This document shows, piece by piece, positions 9,494-18,013 of a stretch of 64,000 nucleotides of DNA. Origin of the DNA: Niallia circulans (GTDB taxonomy: Bacteria > Bacillota > Bacilli > Bacillales > Cytobacillaceae); the NCBI RefSeq assembly GCF_007273535.1, contig NZ_RIBP01000001.1, positions 248,001 to 312,000 of the forward strand, in the 5' to 3' direction. The first letter of the stretch is position 1. Each line of letters starts with the position of its first letter. The notes under the pieces are model-generated. The model was not told the origin of the DNA. It ran no database searches and saw only the letters and a program-made list of their open reading frames with translations. Position numbers and translations under genes: made by a program.

Positions 9494-10647
9494 CCCCATA
9501 TAGCTCTTTCCTTTTCTTTATTATTCTAGGTATCTTGCTGCTGCCGACGATGATACTCGGAATAATGGGCAGGCGCCTGCGCTATTACAACGTGTTTGTA
9601 TCGATTGTTGTATTGGCTATTATATTTTCAGGCGGAAACAACGGCTTCTTTTCATTAGTAGCATTTACTGTTCTGCAGCTTGTACTTATTAAAGGCTACA
9701 TAACGTATCGAAAGACGAAAAATAGTAGTCTTGTATTCTATTTAATAAGTTTACTTTCGATCCTGCCTTTAATTTTATCGAAGCTTTTGCCGATTTTAGC
9801 TGTAGATAATTTAGTGAGCTTTCTTGGTATTTCTTATCTGACATTTCGTGCAGTCCAAATTATTATTGAAACAAGAGATGGATTAATAAAGAATCAGCTC
9901 TCGATTTACCAGCTTGTTAATTTTATGCTGTTTTATCCGACCATTTCATCCGGACCAATTGATCGCTTCCGCCGATTCCAAAAGGATGAAGAGAAACGAT
10001 GGACACCGGAGGAATACAAGGATCTGCTTTATAAAGGGATTAACAAAATTTTTCTTGGTTTTTTGTATAAATTTATTATCGGCTATTGCATTAATACGTA
10101 CTTCATAATGAATTTAGATACTATAGCAGATGGCAAGTTTACCTATCATTTGCTCTATATGTACAGTTATAGTTTATACCTGTTCTTCGACTTTGCCGGC
10201 TATACGGCGTTTGCAGTCGGAGTCAGTTATATGATGGGAATCAGGTCACCAGAGAACTTTAATAAGCCATTCATCAGCCGTAACATTAAGGATTTCTGGA
10301 ATAGATGGCATATGTCATTGTCGTTCTGGTTCCGTGATTATGTGTTCATGCGCTTCGTGTTCTTAATGAAGAAAAAAAGATGGATTCAGAACAAAATGCT
10401 TGTTTCAAATCTAGGTTATATCCTGTTATTCCTGCTGATGGGAGTTTGGCATGGATTAGAAATTCAATACATCATTTATGGAGCTTATCATGCTTTGATG
10501 ATGACCGGATTTAATTTCTTCGAAACCTGGAATAAAAAACATAAACGCTGGCCAACAGGAAAAGCGATGACAATCGTGTCGATTATCATTACTTTCCATG
10601 TCGTTTGTTTCGGCTTTTATCTGTTTTCCGGCAGACCATTTCAATAA
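9490..10647 (+). CDS. dltB: D-alanyl transfer protein DltB (MBOAT)
   Basis: 385-residue polytopic MBOAT acyltransferase which moves D-Ala from DltC across the membrane toward lipoteichoic acid. It has many hydrophobic helices, the family motifs PTISSGPIDRFRRF, NFNKPFISRNIKDFWNRWHMSLS and LLMGVWHGLEIQY. The His in VWHG is the conserved catalytic one. Overlaps dltA by four bases and is followed 15 bases later by dltC. Confidence 0.96.
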   Translation: MTPYSSFLFFIILGILLLPTMILGIMGRRLRYYNVFVSIVVLAIIFSGGNNGFFSLVAFTVLQLVLIKGYITYRKTKNSSLVFYLISLLSILPLILSKLLPILAVDNLVSFLGISYLTFRAVQIIIETRDGLIKNQLSIYQLVNFMLFYPTISSGPIDRFRRFQKDEEKRWTPEEYKDLLYKGINKIFLGFLYKFIIGYCINTYFIMNLDTIADGKFTYHLLYMYSYSLYLFFDFAGYTAFAVGVSYMMGIRSPENFNKPFISRNIKDFWNRWHMSLSFWFRDYVFMRFVFLMKKKRWIQNKMLVSNLGYILLFLLMGVWHGLEIQYIIYGAYHALMMTGFNFFETWNKKHKRWPTGKAMTIVSIIITFHVVCFGFYLFSGRPFQ

Positions 10648-10662
10648 AAGGGGATTATAAAT

Positions 10663-10899
10663 ATGGATTTTAAAGAAAAAGTACTACAAGTTATTGCAGA
10701 AGTTTGTCAAGATGATGTTGTTAAAGAAGAACTAGATTTAGATTTATTCGACTCAGGGATTATTGATTCATTCGGGACAGTAGAGTTACTGTTTCAATTC
10801 GATGATCAACTCAATATCACTGTTCCAATTACAGAATTTGATCGAGATACCTGGAATACACCTAATGCTATCGTTGATCGACTGAATGAGCTGAAGTAA
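10663..10899 (+). CDS. dltC: D-alanyl carrier protein
   Basis: 78-residue acidic acyl-carrier protein. Ser36 in DSGIIDSFGTVELLF is the phosphopantetheine site. Receives D-Ala from DltA and docks on DltB. RBS AAGGGGATT precedes ATG. The stop shares one base with the dltD start codon region, so translation is coupled. Confidence 0.96.
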   Translation: MDFKEKVLQVIAEVCQDDVVKEELDLDLFDSGIIDSFGTVELLFQFDDQLNITVPITEFDRDTWNTPNAIVDRLNELK

Positions 10900-12059
10900 T
10901 GAAGAAGAAGTATATGTTTGGACCAATCATTGTCGCATTGGTCCTGTTTGCCGGGGTTGTATTCGTACCAGTATCATGGCTGGCAAAGCTAGTCCCTGCG
11001 GAGCGTTTGCAGGAATCGGCCATCAGCTTGCAGCCAAATATGTTTCAAGGAACATATCTGCAAGCTGAAATGCTCGAAAGTTCGACGTATGTTCCAATCT
11101 ATGGTTCTTCTGAATTGTCGCGCTGGGATCCATACCATCCATCGAATTATTTCGAGGCAAATGATGCTGCTTTCACACCTTATCTAATAGGAAAAGGCGG
11201 AACAACCTCTATTATCCATGATTTAAACTTTGCAACACATGCCAAACAATTAAAGAACAAGCAGATGGTTGTTATCGTATCACCGCAATGGTTTGTTAAG
11301 CATGGTACAGACGAGCAGCACTTTGCACCAAACTATTCCTCCCTGCAAGCGTACCAACTTCCCTTCAATAAGGAAGTGGACGAGCAGGTGAAGCGAAAAT
11401 TGATGCAACGCCTGATGACGTATAATGCAGTCAAAAATGATACGATTCTTAATCAGCTATACGATGCTTATTTGCATGACAAAAAAAGTACGTTTAATAT
11501 GCTGTCAGTTCCTGCAAAGGCTTATATTTCGGTCTTGAAGAAAAAGGATTTGTATTTTACACTTCAGAATGATTCCACACCAAATCGACATCAGTCAGAT
11601 AAAGTGAAGGACAAAACATGGGAAGAACTGCAGGCTCAAGCAGAGACTTACGGGGCGAAACGGACACAGCAATCAGACTTCTATATTGACGACAAAGTCT
11701 ATAAGCATAAGAAGGATCGCATTAAGGGGATGAAAGGAAAGAATAAAGGACATTCCTATGCAGAATCACTTGAGTATGATGATTTCCAACTGATGCTTGA
11801 TATTCTGAAGGAAGCAGATGCAGTACCGCTTTTTGTTATTATTCCTGTGAATGGGGAGTACTATGATTATACTGGCTTTCCCGAAAAAGGCCGGCAAGAC
11901 TACTATACTCGTATAAAAAAACAAATTAATGATAGCGGCTTTCCCTACGCCGATTATTCTGGCCATGAATACGACCCGCACTTTTTACGTGATACGATTC
12001 ATATTGGCTGGAAAGGCTGGGTTTATTTAGATGAGGATATACAGAAGTTCCTTCAATAA
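10899..12059 (+). CDS. dltD: D-alanyl-lipoteichoic acid biosynthesis protein DltD
   Basis: 386 residues with one N-terminal membrane anchor (YMFGPIIVALVLFAGVVF), the rest outside. The SGNH-like catalytic set is visible: YGSSELSRWDPYHPS (Ser), GKGGTTS and the C-terminal DTIHIGWKGW (Asp/His). Last gene of the operon, closed by a hairpin terminator a few bases later. Confidence 0.95.
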   Translation: MKKKYMFGPIIVALVLFAGVVFVPVSWLAKLVPAERLQESAISLQPNMFQGTYLQAEMLESSTYVPIYGSSELSRWDPYHPSNYFEANDAAFTPYLIGKGGTTSIIHDLNFATHAKQLKNKQMVVIVSPQWFVKHGTDEQHFAPNYSSLQAYQLPFNKEVDEQVKRKLMQRLMTYNAVKNDTILNQLYDAYLHDKKSTFNMLSVPAKAYISVLKKKDLYFTLQNDSTPNRHQSDKVKDKTWEELQAQAETYGAKRTQQSDFYIDDKVYKHKKDRIKGMKGKNKGHSYAESLEYDDFQLMLDILKEADAVPLFVIIPVNGEYYDYTGFPEKGRQDYYTRIKKQINDSGFPYADYSGHEYDPHFLRDTIHIGWKGWVYLDEDIQKFLQ

Positions 12060-12064
12060 CAATA

Positions 12065-12097
12065 GAACGATTCACCTGAGTGGTGGGTCGTTTTTCT
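12065..12097 (+). terminator. terminator of the dlt operon
   Basis: GAACGA-TT-CACC, a TGAGT loop, GGTG-GG-TCGTT, then TTTTT, right after the dltD stop. Confidence 0.8.
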
Positions 12098-12238
12098 GTT
12101 AAAGGCAGCATCATTTTTGTATAGACTGCATGTTACTTGTTTTGGTTGTTGGTTAAATCACTGAAGTTGTCATTGGTTTAGAGTAGCCACTTGAATTTTA
12201 TCTCGTTATTGATGCCCGCATGGCGCATTTTCCTATTC

Positions 12239-12733
12239 TTAAAATAAAATAAGTGGGATCGAAACATTCATAATGTAAAATAGCATGGAGAGTATGAGGG
12301 AAGCAAATATCTTTTTTTTCTGTTTATGTAAAAGTATAAATATAATTGTTACGCTAAGTAAAATTAGCGGATACAAATAGAAAAATAGCGCTGAATTTCC
12401 ATTAATCATTTCTTGGATTACCCCTTGAAAGGCAGTAATGATAAGATTAATAGAAACTAAATAATAGACGAAATTTGAAGTCAACTGTAAGTTCAAAATT
12501 TTATTGGTTATTATTGAATAAAATTTAATAGATAAATAAACAAAAAGTAGCATACCTGCTATTAAAAATAGGATTAGCAGAAACAAAACAAGTTTATAAA
12601 TAGTTTGTGATTGGAATAAGTCAATAATATGATAATATTTATTTTCGTTAACTCGTTTATACTGATAGCCTAACATTAATAATTGACATGCTGTTAATAA
12701 GATAAATAGTAAAATATTTGCTGATTTTTACAT
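12239..12733 (-). pseudogene. small four-helix membrane protein, stop at codon 2
   Basis: Behind GAAGGTG the ATG at 12733 is followed directly by TAA. The same frame then reads KSANILLFILLTACQLLMLGY and continues open to 12239. It is clearly a paralog of the 164-residue protein at 46955-47449 (MKKVSTVLIFVLLIGCQLFMLGY), with shared NKILNLQL, NFVYYLVSINLIITAFQ and TIIFILL. So AAA in codon 2 became TAA. An inner ATG at 12676 could still give 145 residues lacking the first helix. The intact copy lies next to an ABC ATPase gene, suggesting a membrane partner of an ABC exporter; no ATPase is next to this copy. Function unknown. Confidence 0.75.
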
Positions 12734-13183
12734 GTTTTCACCTTCATTTCTCTTCGTTTTAATACCGCATTGAGACCCATCTAATTTACTGAAGTTTCGA
12801 ATGTCTTAATTCTTCATAAATATATATCTTAACGAATAAGATATTTTCAGTACTTAAATCTTCCTATAAAAAAGAAAAAGTAACGGTATAATTATCCCTC
12901 TCCTTGTAAATTTAAATATTAACCTAATCTATTTAATGATAATAAATTAGTGCTCTTATTTATTTGTATTCTTATCGAACTTTTTCTCTGTAAATGTTAT
13001 TTAAATCACTTTGGGGAGGCTTGGGAATTATTAATGCCTATAAAGAAAATAATAGATACTTACTATTTTTGAATAGTAATTTAATGAAATTAGAATACAG
13101 AAATACATGTTGAATTATTGAAATATAGGAAGTCATTTGGCTGGTTTCCTAATCTGCTTTTGTTGTAAATATTAAAGAATTCC
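12734..13183. other. AT-rich intergenic region
   Basis: About 450 bases with no reading frame that looks coding. It ends in the zinT promoter. Confidence 0.5.
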
Positions 13184-13212
13184 TTGACAGATAATAAAGT
13201 TCTTGTTAACTT
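13184..13212 (+). promoter_or_regulatory. sigma-A promoter of the zinT gene
   Basis: Perfect -35 TTGACA at 13184-13189 and a 17-base spacer to TAACTT at 13207-13212. The -10 end touches the Zur operator, so bound Zur would block RNA polymerase. Confidence 0.55.
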
Positions 13213-13238
13213 ATAAATCGTAATGGTTGCGATTTATA
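13212..13238. promoter_or_regulatory. Zur box before zinT
   Basis: TATAAATCG and CGATTTATA form perfect 9-base arms around TAATGGTTG. The core differs from the B. subtilis Zur consensus (AAATCGTAAT-N-ATTACGATTT) at two positions. It lies 24 bases before the ATG. Confidence 0.88.
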
Positions 13239-13261
13239 CATAGGAATTAGGAGGGGAAAAA

Positions 13262-14266
13262 ATGAAAAGATCACTTTTCATCTTATTTAACATCATGCTG
13301 CTTTCAGTATTCTTAGTAGCATGTGCAGGAACAAAAAGTCAGGATCAAGCAACAGGAGCTGGGGAAACAGATTCAGAAGTACAAGAAAAAAACCAAGATA
13401 CCAGCGCTGAAGTGGATATAAATAACCTGGATGCTCCAGAAGATATCAAAATAGAAGGGTTAGCAGATCACTATCATACCGGTGACAAAGTAAAGTTAAC
13501 TGCTGTTTTAGTTGAAGAGACAGAACAAGACCATTGGCACTGGTATAGTAGAGAAAATGCCGATGAGGAATGGAAAGCAGTAGAAGGACAGGAAACACAA
13601 GAATTTACAGGGGAAGCAGCGGTTAATGGACTAGAATTAAAAGTTGTTTTGTTCAGTAATGACGACAAACCTAGTGCTCAATCAGAGCCTGTTAAAATAC
13701 TGATTAATGATCATGGACAAGATGAAGTTAGCAAACTAATATATAAAGGGATTTTTGAAGATAGCCAAGTTGAAGAACGACCATTGTCTGATTGGGAAGG
13801 TGACTGGCAGTCCATTTATCCATATCTAGTATCTGGAGACTTAGACGAAGTGTTTGAGCATAAAGCAGAAAATGGAGATATGACAGCAGAAGAATACAAA
13901 GACTACTATACAGTAGGGTATAAAACAGACCTTGAACGCATAGTGATTAAAGATAATTCTGTAACATTTTTCGAGAATGGACAGGAGTATACCGGCAAGT
14001 ATGAGTCAGACGGGTACGAAATTCTTACCTATGAAAAAGGCAATAGAGGTGTGCGCTTTATTTTTAAATTAGTAAATGGAACTGAGAACATGCCTAAATA
14101 CATTCAGTTTAGTGATCATGGTATATTCCCAGCTGATTCGTATCATTTCCACTTGTACTGGGGTGATGATAATGAGAAACTGTTAGAGGAAGTTACGCAT
14201 TGGCCAACATACTATCCTAGTAATCTTGATGCAAATGGCATCGTAAATGAACTGTTAGCTCATTAA
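13262..14266 (+). CDS. zinT: zinc-binding lipoprotein with ZinT domain and N-terminal His-rich module
   Basis: 334-residue lipoprotein (SVFLVACAGT lipobox). Residues about 66-150 are a module with DHYHTGD, DHWHWYSR, EWKAVEGQET and ending VKILINDH; the same module is inserted in the next gene. Residues about 155-334 are a ZinT/YodA domain (LSDWEGDWQSIYPYL, YYTVGYKTDLERI, HGIFPADSYHFHLYWG), whose His residues bind Zn. ZinT proteins scavenge zinc and feed ZnuA-type binding proteins; in many Firmicutes ZinT is fused to the C-end of AdcA, while here it is separate. A Zur box controls it, with AGGAGGGG as RBS. Confidence 0.9.
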   Translation: MKRSLFILFNIMLLSVFLVACAGTKSQDQATGAGETDSEVQEKNQDTSAEVDINNLDAPEDIKIEGLADHYHTGDKVKLTAVLVEETEQDHWHWYSRENADEEWKAVEGQETQEFTGEAAVNGLELKVVLFSNDDKPSAQSEPVKILINDHGQDEVSKLIYKGIFEDSQVEERPLSDWEGDWQSIYPYLVSGDLDEVFEHKAENGDMTAEEYKDYYTVGYKTDLERIVIKDNSVTFFENGQEYTGKYESDGYEILTYEKGNRGVRFIFKLVNGTENMPKYIQFSDHGIFPADSYHFHLYWGDDNEKLLEEVTHWPTYYPSNLDANGIVNELLAH

Positions 14267-14348
14267 TAGTGATTAGTTTAACAACAGTGAAACTTCATAT
14301 TTGTAATGTATATAAAATTAGTTAGTTTTAAAAAGAATGCTAGGAAAT

Positions 14349-14369
14349 AAATCGTAATTATTACGCTTT
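14349..14369. promoter_or_regulatory. Zur box before the ZnuA/AdcA gene
   Basis: AAATCGTAAT-T-ATTACGCTTT differs from the consensus at one position. It lies 29 bases before the ATG, so this gene has its own zinc control although it follows zinT closely. Confidence 0.9.
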
Positions 14370-14397
14370 GGTGGAATTTTTTGGAGGGCAAAAAAAC

Positions 14398-15666
14398 ATG
14401 AAAAAAGGCTGGTTGGTTTCCATTTTAATGATATCCACGATTCTATTCGGGTGTCAAAATGGAGAAAAACAAAACGCATCAGAAAAGATATCTGTAGTAA
14501 CATCGTTTTATCCAATGTACGAATTTACTCGACAGGTTGCAGGTGATCAGGCAGATGTCACTTTAATGTTATCATCTGGAGAAGATGCACACCATTATGA
14601 ACCAAGTGCTAAAGATGTCGCTCGAGTTAATAAAGCAGACGTATTTGTCTATAGTAGTGAAGAAATGGAATATTGGGTGGATAGCTTATTAGAAACGATT
14701 AACAACGATAAATTAATTGTAGCCCGTGCAGCAGATGGCATTGAACCAGACCATCATCATAAACAAAATACGGTCGATAATGATGCAACTAATACAGTTG
14801 CTGAAAATGTTAGTGAAGAAGAACGAGAACACAGCCATGAAGATGGGGAGCAAACTTCACAAACAAAACAAGTAGAACTGAAGGGATTATCAGATCATTA
14901 TCATACAGGTGATGTTGTGACTCTTGCTGCAGAGCTTCAAGGAGAAACTAATTATGATCATTGGCATTGGTATTCACGAGATGATCATAATGACGAATGG
15001 GAATTGGTAACTGGACAAGAGACAGACCTTTTTGAATACAAAACAACTGGAAAAAGCTTTGAGGTAAAAGCCGTATTATTGGACGATGAAGATAATACTT
15101 ATGCCGAATCAGAGTCAGTATCGGTTTTAATAGACAATCACGAAAATCAAGATCCGCATAGTTGGTTAGATCCGGTATTAGCACAGGAGCAAGTTAATAT
15201 AATCCGTGACTCTCTCATTGAAGCGGATCCAAATGGAAAAGATATCTATGAACAAAATGCTGAATCCTTTAAAAAAGAACTGCAAAAATTGGATGAAGAA
15301 TATCAAGAGACCCTAAAAAATGCGAAGAAGCGTATATTTGTAGTGCAGCACCAAGCCTTCGGATATCTTGCAGAACGATATAATTTAGAGCAAATTTCAA
15401 TTGGTGGCATATCTACAGAGGTAGAACCAAGTGCATCACGCATTGCTGAGATTGGAAACTTGGTGAAGGTGTATAATGTACCAGTTATCTATTATCAACA
15501 AGGTGCCAATTCAGCAATTGCCGAAACAGTTGCTGCAGAAACAGGAACAAAAACAGCTAAACTCTATGACTTAGAGGTTTTGTCTAAAGAATTTGAAGAT
15601 GAAAAATTAGGTTACATTGCTGCGATGCGTGAAAACCTGAAATCCCTGCAGCTAAGTATTCAGTAA
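14398..15666 (+). CDS. adcA: zinc ABC transporter substrate-binding lipoprotein with inserted His-rich module
   Basis: 422-residue ZnuA/AdcA-type lipoprotein (STILFGCQNG lipobox). The first lobe has SFYPMYEFTRQVAG, the Zn His in EDAHHYEPSAKD, and a His/acid-rich loop (DHHHKQ, HSHEDGE). Between this loop and NQDPHSWLDPVLA lies the ~85-residue module seen in the ZinT protein (SDHYHTGD, DHWHWYSRDDH, EWELVTGQET, VLIDNHEN; about residues 163-248). The second lobe carries the third His (VVQHQAFGYLAERY). Starts at ATG 14398 after TTGGAGGG. No permease or ATPase of a zinc importer lies in this window, so the partner must be elsewhere. Confidence 0.92.
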   Translation: MKKGWLVSILMISTILFGCQNGEKQNASEKISVVTSFYPMYEFTRQVAGDQADVTLMLSSGEDAHHYEPSAKDVARVNKADVFVYSSEEMEYWVDSLLETINNDKLIVARAADGIEPDHHHKQNTVDNDATNTVAENVSEEEREHSHEDGEQTSQTKQVELKGLSDHYHTGDVVTLAAELQGETNYDHWHWYSRDDHNDEWELVTGQETDLFEYKTTGKSFEVKAVLLDDEDNTYAESESVSVLIDNHENQDPHSWLDPVLAQEQVNIIRDSLIEADPNGKDIYEQNAESFKKELQKLDEEYQETLKNAKKRIFVVQHQAFGYLAERYNLEQISIGGISTEVEPSASRIAEIGNLVKVYNVPVIYYQQGANSAIAETVAAETGTKTAKLYDLEVLSKEFEDEKLGYIAAMRENLKSLQLSIQ

Positions 15667-15702
15667 AAGAGATATGTTTTAGTTTAAAAATGTTGAATAA
15701 CG

Positions 15703-15736
15703 AGAGCATTAATTCTATTTAGGTTAATGCTCTTTT
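15703..15736 (+). terminator. terminator after adcA
   Basis: Perfect 10-base stem AGAGCATTAA / TTAATGCTCT, followed by TTT. Confidence 0.85.
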
Positions 15737-15930
15737 CAAATGGTCTTGGTTCTAATCTTTGGCAATAAAGGGTAATGGAAAATTATATTTAGATAAAAGC
15801 ACACTTATAAAGAGGTGTGTGGAAGTTAGCAACTGGTTGTTAAACCTTCATTAAATAATGATGATTTAAATTATCAGGCAGTTAATTTGAATTATTATAG
15901 TAGTTATGGTTAAATAATAATAGTTCAAAC

Positions 15931-15951
15931 AAAACGTAATGATTACTATTA
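15931..15951. promoter_or_regulatory. Zur box before rpmE2
   Basis: AAAACGTAATGATTACTATT differs from the Zur consensus at three positions. Placed 70-90 bases before the L31 type B gene, a known Zur target in B. subtilis (ytiA). Confidence 0.75.
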
Positions 15952-16020
15952 TCAAATAGAAACATTATCATTACTGTTTTTTGTTCAGTAATTAAAACAC
16001 ACAATAAAGGAGAATTAATG

Positions 16021-16266
16021 ATGAAAAAAGGCATACATCCCGAATATCAGAAAGTTGTTTTTATGGATACAGTTAGTGGTTTTAAATTTTTATCAGCTTC
16101 AACAAAGAAAAGTAAAGAGACGATTGAATGGGAAGACGGAAATGTATATCCATTATTAAAGGTGGAGACAAGTTCAGATACACATCCATTTTATACTGGA
16201 GTACAAAAGTTTGGCGAAAGAGGAGGAAGAGCAGAAAGATTCAATAAAAAGTATAACATTAAGTAA
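16021..16266 (+). CDS. rpmE2: 50S ribosomal protein L31 type B (zinc-free form)
   Basis: 81 residues. It has the L31 core ([61 protein letters not shown]) without the CxxC zinc ligands of the A-type. Under zinc starvation it replaces the zinc-bearing L31 and frees that metal. The ATG at 16021 is favoured over 16018 because it has 8 bases to AGGAG and gives the usual MKKGIHPEY start. Preceded by a Zur box and followed by a strong terminator. Confidence 0.95.
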   Translation: MKKGIHPEYQKVVFMDTVSGFKFLSASTKKSKETIEWEDGNVYPLLKVETSSDTHPFYTGVQKFGERGGRAERFNKKYNIK

Positions 16267-16296
16267 TTTATACTTTAAAAGCTAAATAAAGTGATA

Positions 16297-16341
16297 AAAA
16301 AACCACCTAAACCCTGTTGAATAGAGGATTAGGTGGTTTTT
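16297..16341 (+). terminator. terminator after rpmE2
   Basis: AAAAACCACCTAA / TTAGGTGGTTTTT hairpin ending in T-run, 30 bases after the stop. Confidence 0.88.
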
Positions 16342-16484
16342 ATCATTTAATAGTTCATCGTCAATGAGTTGAACTTAAACCATCAAACTCGATTAATGGA
16401 AACTAATTTAGGATTGAAGCCAAAACGAGTAAATGTAGCAAAAAGCACAGAATCTGTGAGACTTCAAAAGATATCCCCTCTTAA

Positions 16485-16520
16485 CAAAAAAACCCCGATT
16501 GACTTACACATCAATCGACT
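16485..16520 (-). terminator. terminator of the DUF1349 gene
   Basis: On the minus strand CGATTGA-TGTGTAAG-TCAATCG is followed by GGGG and seven T. It lies about 45 bases after the stop of the minus-strand gene. Confidence 0.82.
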
Positions 16521-16562
16521 AAGTTGAAAGATATTAACCTGTTAGTGTAATGTATATGTCTA

Positions 16563-17153
16563 TTATTTGCCCATACGAATATTTTTAACTGTTTTTCTTT
16601 CAATGCTTAAGTTTTCATAAATCCTCTTTCCACCACTTCCCAAAGGTGCTTGTGCAAGTAATCCTACTTTAACAATTTCCTCAACTGGCAAATTGAAAAA
16701 TCTCATCATATAATAATTTTCACCATCTGTAGAATAGTGGAATGCAAAAGAACTACCACTTCTGCAAATTTGAAGCCAAACAGAATTATTATCAATGTTG
16801 CATCCATTCGCATCATCAGATTCTTCCTTTGTAACAACACTCACTACTGCATGTGTATTAAAATCGGTTAATTCAAAACACGCTTTTGCCCAATAAGCCA
16901 TATCCTTCATAACCATTATCGAGGCAGAATCGTAAGTATCCTTGAAGTCATGAGAAACTTTTACTCTCATAACAAAATCTCCTGCCACCTCCGTATAATA
17001 AAAGGGTGCATTACATAATGATTCTGGAGTAATACCTTCTTCTCCGATTGCACCGTTGTTACAGAAAAAATCAGTTTCTTTAGGCGCATATAATTCTATT
17101 CTTCCATCATCCTCGGAGACAACGCTTTCATTAATCCAATTGAAGTTTAACAT
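16563..17153 (-). CDS. DUF1349 concanavalin-like protein
   Basis: 196 residues of the DUF1349 family (beta-sandwich of the concanavalin A-like type; yeast Ree1-like). Typical features are FYYTEVAGDFVMRVKVS, YDSASIMVMKDMAYWAKACFE (key part MVMKDMAYWAK), SVWLQICRSGSSFAFHYSTDG and GLLAQAPLG. No signal peptide, so cytosolic. Members are common near sugar genes, probably binding or processing carbohydrates, but no reaction is proven. RBS AGGGAGG before ATG. It stands alone with its own terminator, pointing away from the sugar cluster. Confidence 0.85.
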   Translation of the reverse strand: MLNFNWINESVVSEDDGRIELYAPKETDFFCNNGAIGEEGITPESLCNAPFYYTEVAGDFVMRVKVSHDFKDTYDSASIMVMKDMAYWAKACFELTDFNTHAVVSVVTKEESDDANGCNIDNNSVWLQICRSGSSFAFHYSTDGENYYMMRFFNLPVEEIVKVGLLAQAPLGSGGKRIYENLSIERKTVKNIRMGK

Positions 17154-17826
17154 GTTATATACCTCCCTAATTTTTAAATTTATTTATTATGTACAAATAA
17201 CCACCAATCTCGACTGTTGCTATCTCTTATTTTAAATAAGTACATATATTGAAACAAGTAAAATAACAGACATATATTTGTATTTTTTCTATATTTTGAA
17301 AAAATATTGCATCTTTGGTGGACTAGGAAAGTTAAGGGGGAGTTTTAAATATTGTTGAGAGTGGACTCCATCTGAAGATGGTAACGACACTTATAGTGAC
17401 CAATGTAAACAGAGAGATAGAGAATTTGTTGTGGCACTCCGCAATAAACTGAAACTACTCCTCTAAAGTGTACAAACGCACACGCCCAATTTCTACAGTA
17501 CATATAAAAATGTACAATTCAGCCTTTTCAATCAGTTTCTAAATACAGTTTCACCTGACCCGACACTAACATATGGTGATCGATTGGGCTTCAATTAGAA
17601 GAAGCGAAGATCTAAAGCTTGCTAATCAACAGGACTTGTGCAAATTAGTGTGGTTGCTGATAACTATGTAAAAGATGTTAATGATCATCTTAAAATGAAT
17701 ATATGGTTAAAGTTATGGTTTTAAGTGGGATTAACACTTATACATGGAGTTAACGCTCACGTACTTTGTGAAACTGAATTGTTTGTTTTTGATGGAGGTC
17801 ATTTCTGTAATAAAAAATGGATTATC

Positions 17827-17863
17827 AGAGATTAAAAATTATACGTTAATTTTTAATCTCATT
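17827..17863. repeat. perfect hairpin GAGATTAAAAAT / ATTTTTAATCTC
   Basis: Inverted repeat GAGATTAAAAATTA-TACG-TTAATTTTTAATCTC immediately before a second, longer inverted repeat. Could be a terminator pair or an operator for the downstream sugar genes. Confidence 0.6.
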
Positions 17864-17871
17864 TCTATTTA

Positions 17872-17912
17872 TTCCTTTGTTTTTTATTCATTTTGAATAA
17901 AAAACAAAGGAA
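17872..17912. repeat. perfect 19-base inverted repeat upstream of the sugar cluster
   Basis: TTCCTTTGTTTTTTATTCA, three T, then its exact reverse complement. It is not followed by a T-run, so it is not a plain terminator on the plus strand. It lies about 100 bases before the first gene of the 18-35 kb cluster. Confidence 0.7.
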
Positions 17913-18013
17913 CATAGTTAAGAAGATGAAAGAAAGTATTATGAAATAAATTTAAAATAAGATTATAAGTTGTTTTCAATAATATACATATTCTCAAGGA
18001 AAGAGGCGTCTGC

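Larger units (their letters stand above)
17154..18013. other. long intergenic region with hairpins and a dispersed repeat
   Basis: 860 bases without a credible gene. It contains a copy of the recurring spacer sequence (GGAGTTAACGCTC ... TTTGTGAAACTG ... GGTCATTTCTGTAATAA, 17756-17817) and two strong hairpins before the first sugar gene. Some stretches look like decayed coding DNA but no family could be recognised. Confidence 0.55.

Noticed and set aside
16563..17153. DUF1349 gene as part of the C-glycoside island
   Set aside because: It points away from the island, has its own terminator and is separated by 860 bases; no direct link beyond nearness.
17154..18013. Riboswitch or tRNA-like structure before the sugar island
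   Set aside because: Only simple inverted repeats were seen; no conserved riboswitch or T-box core was recognised.
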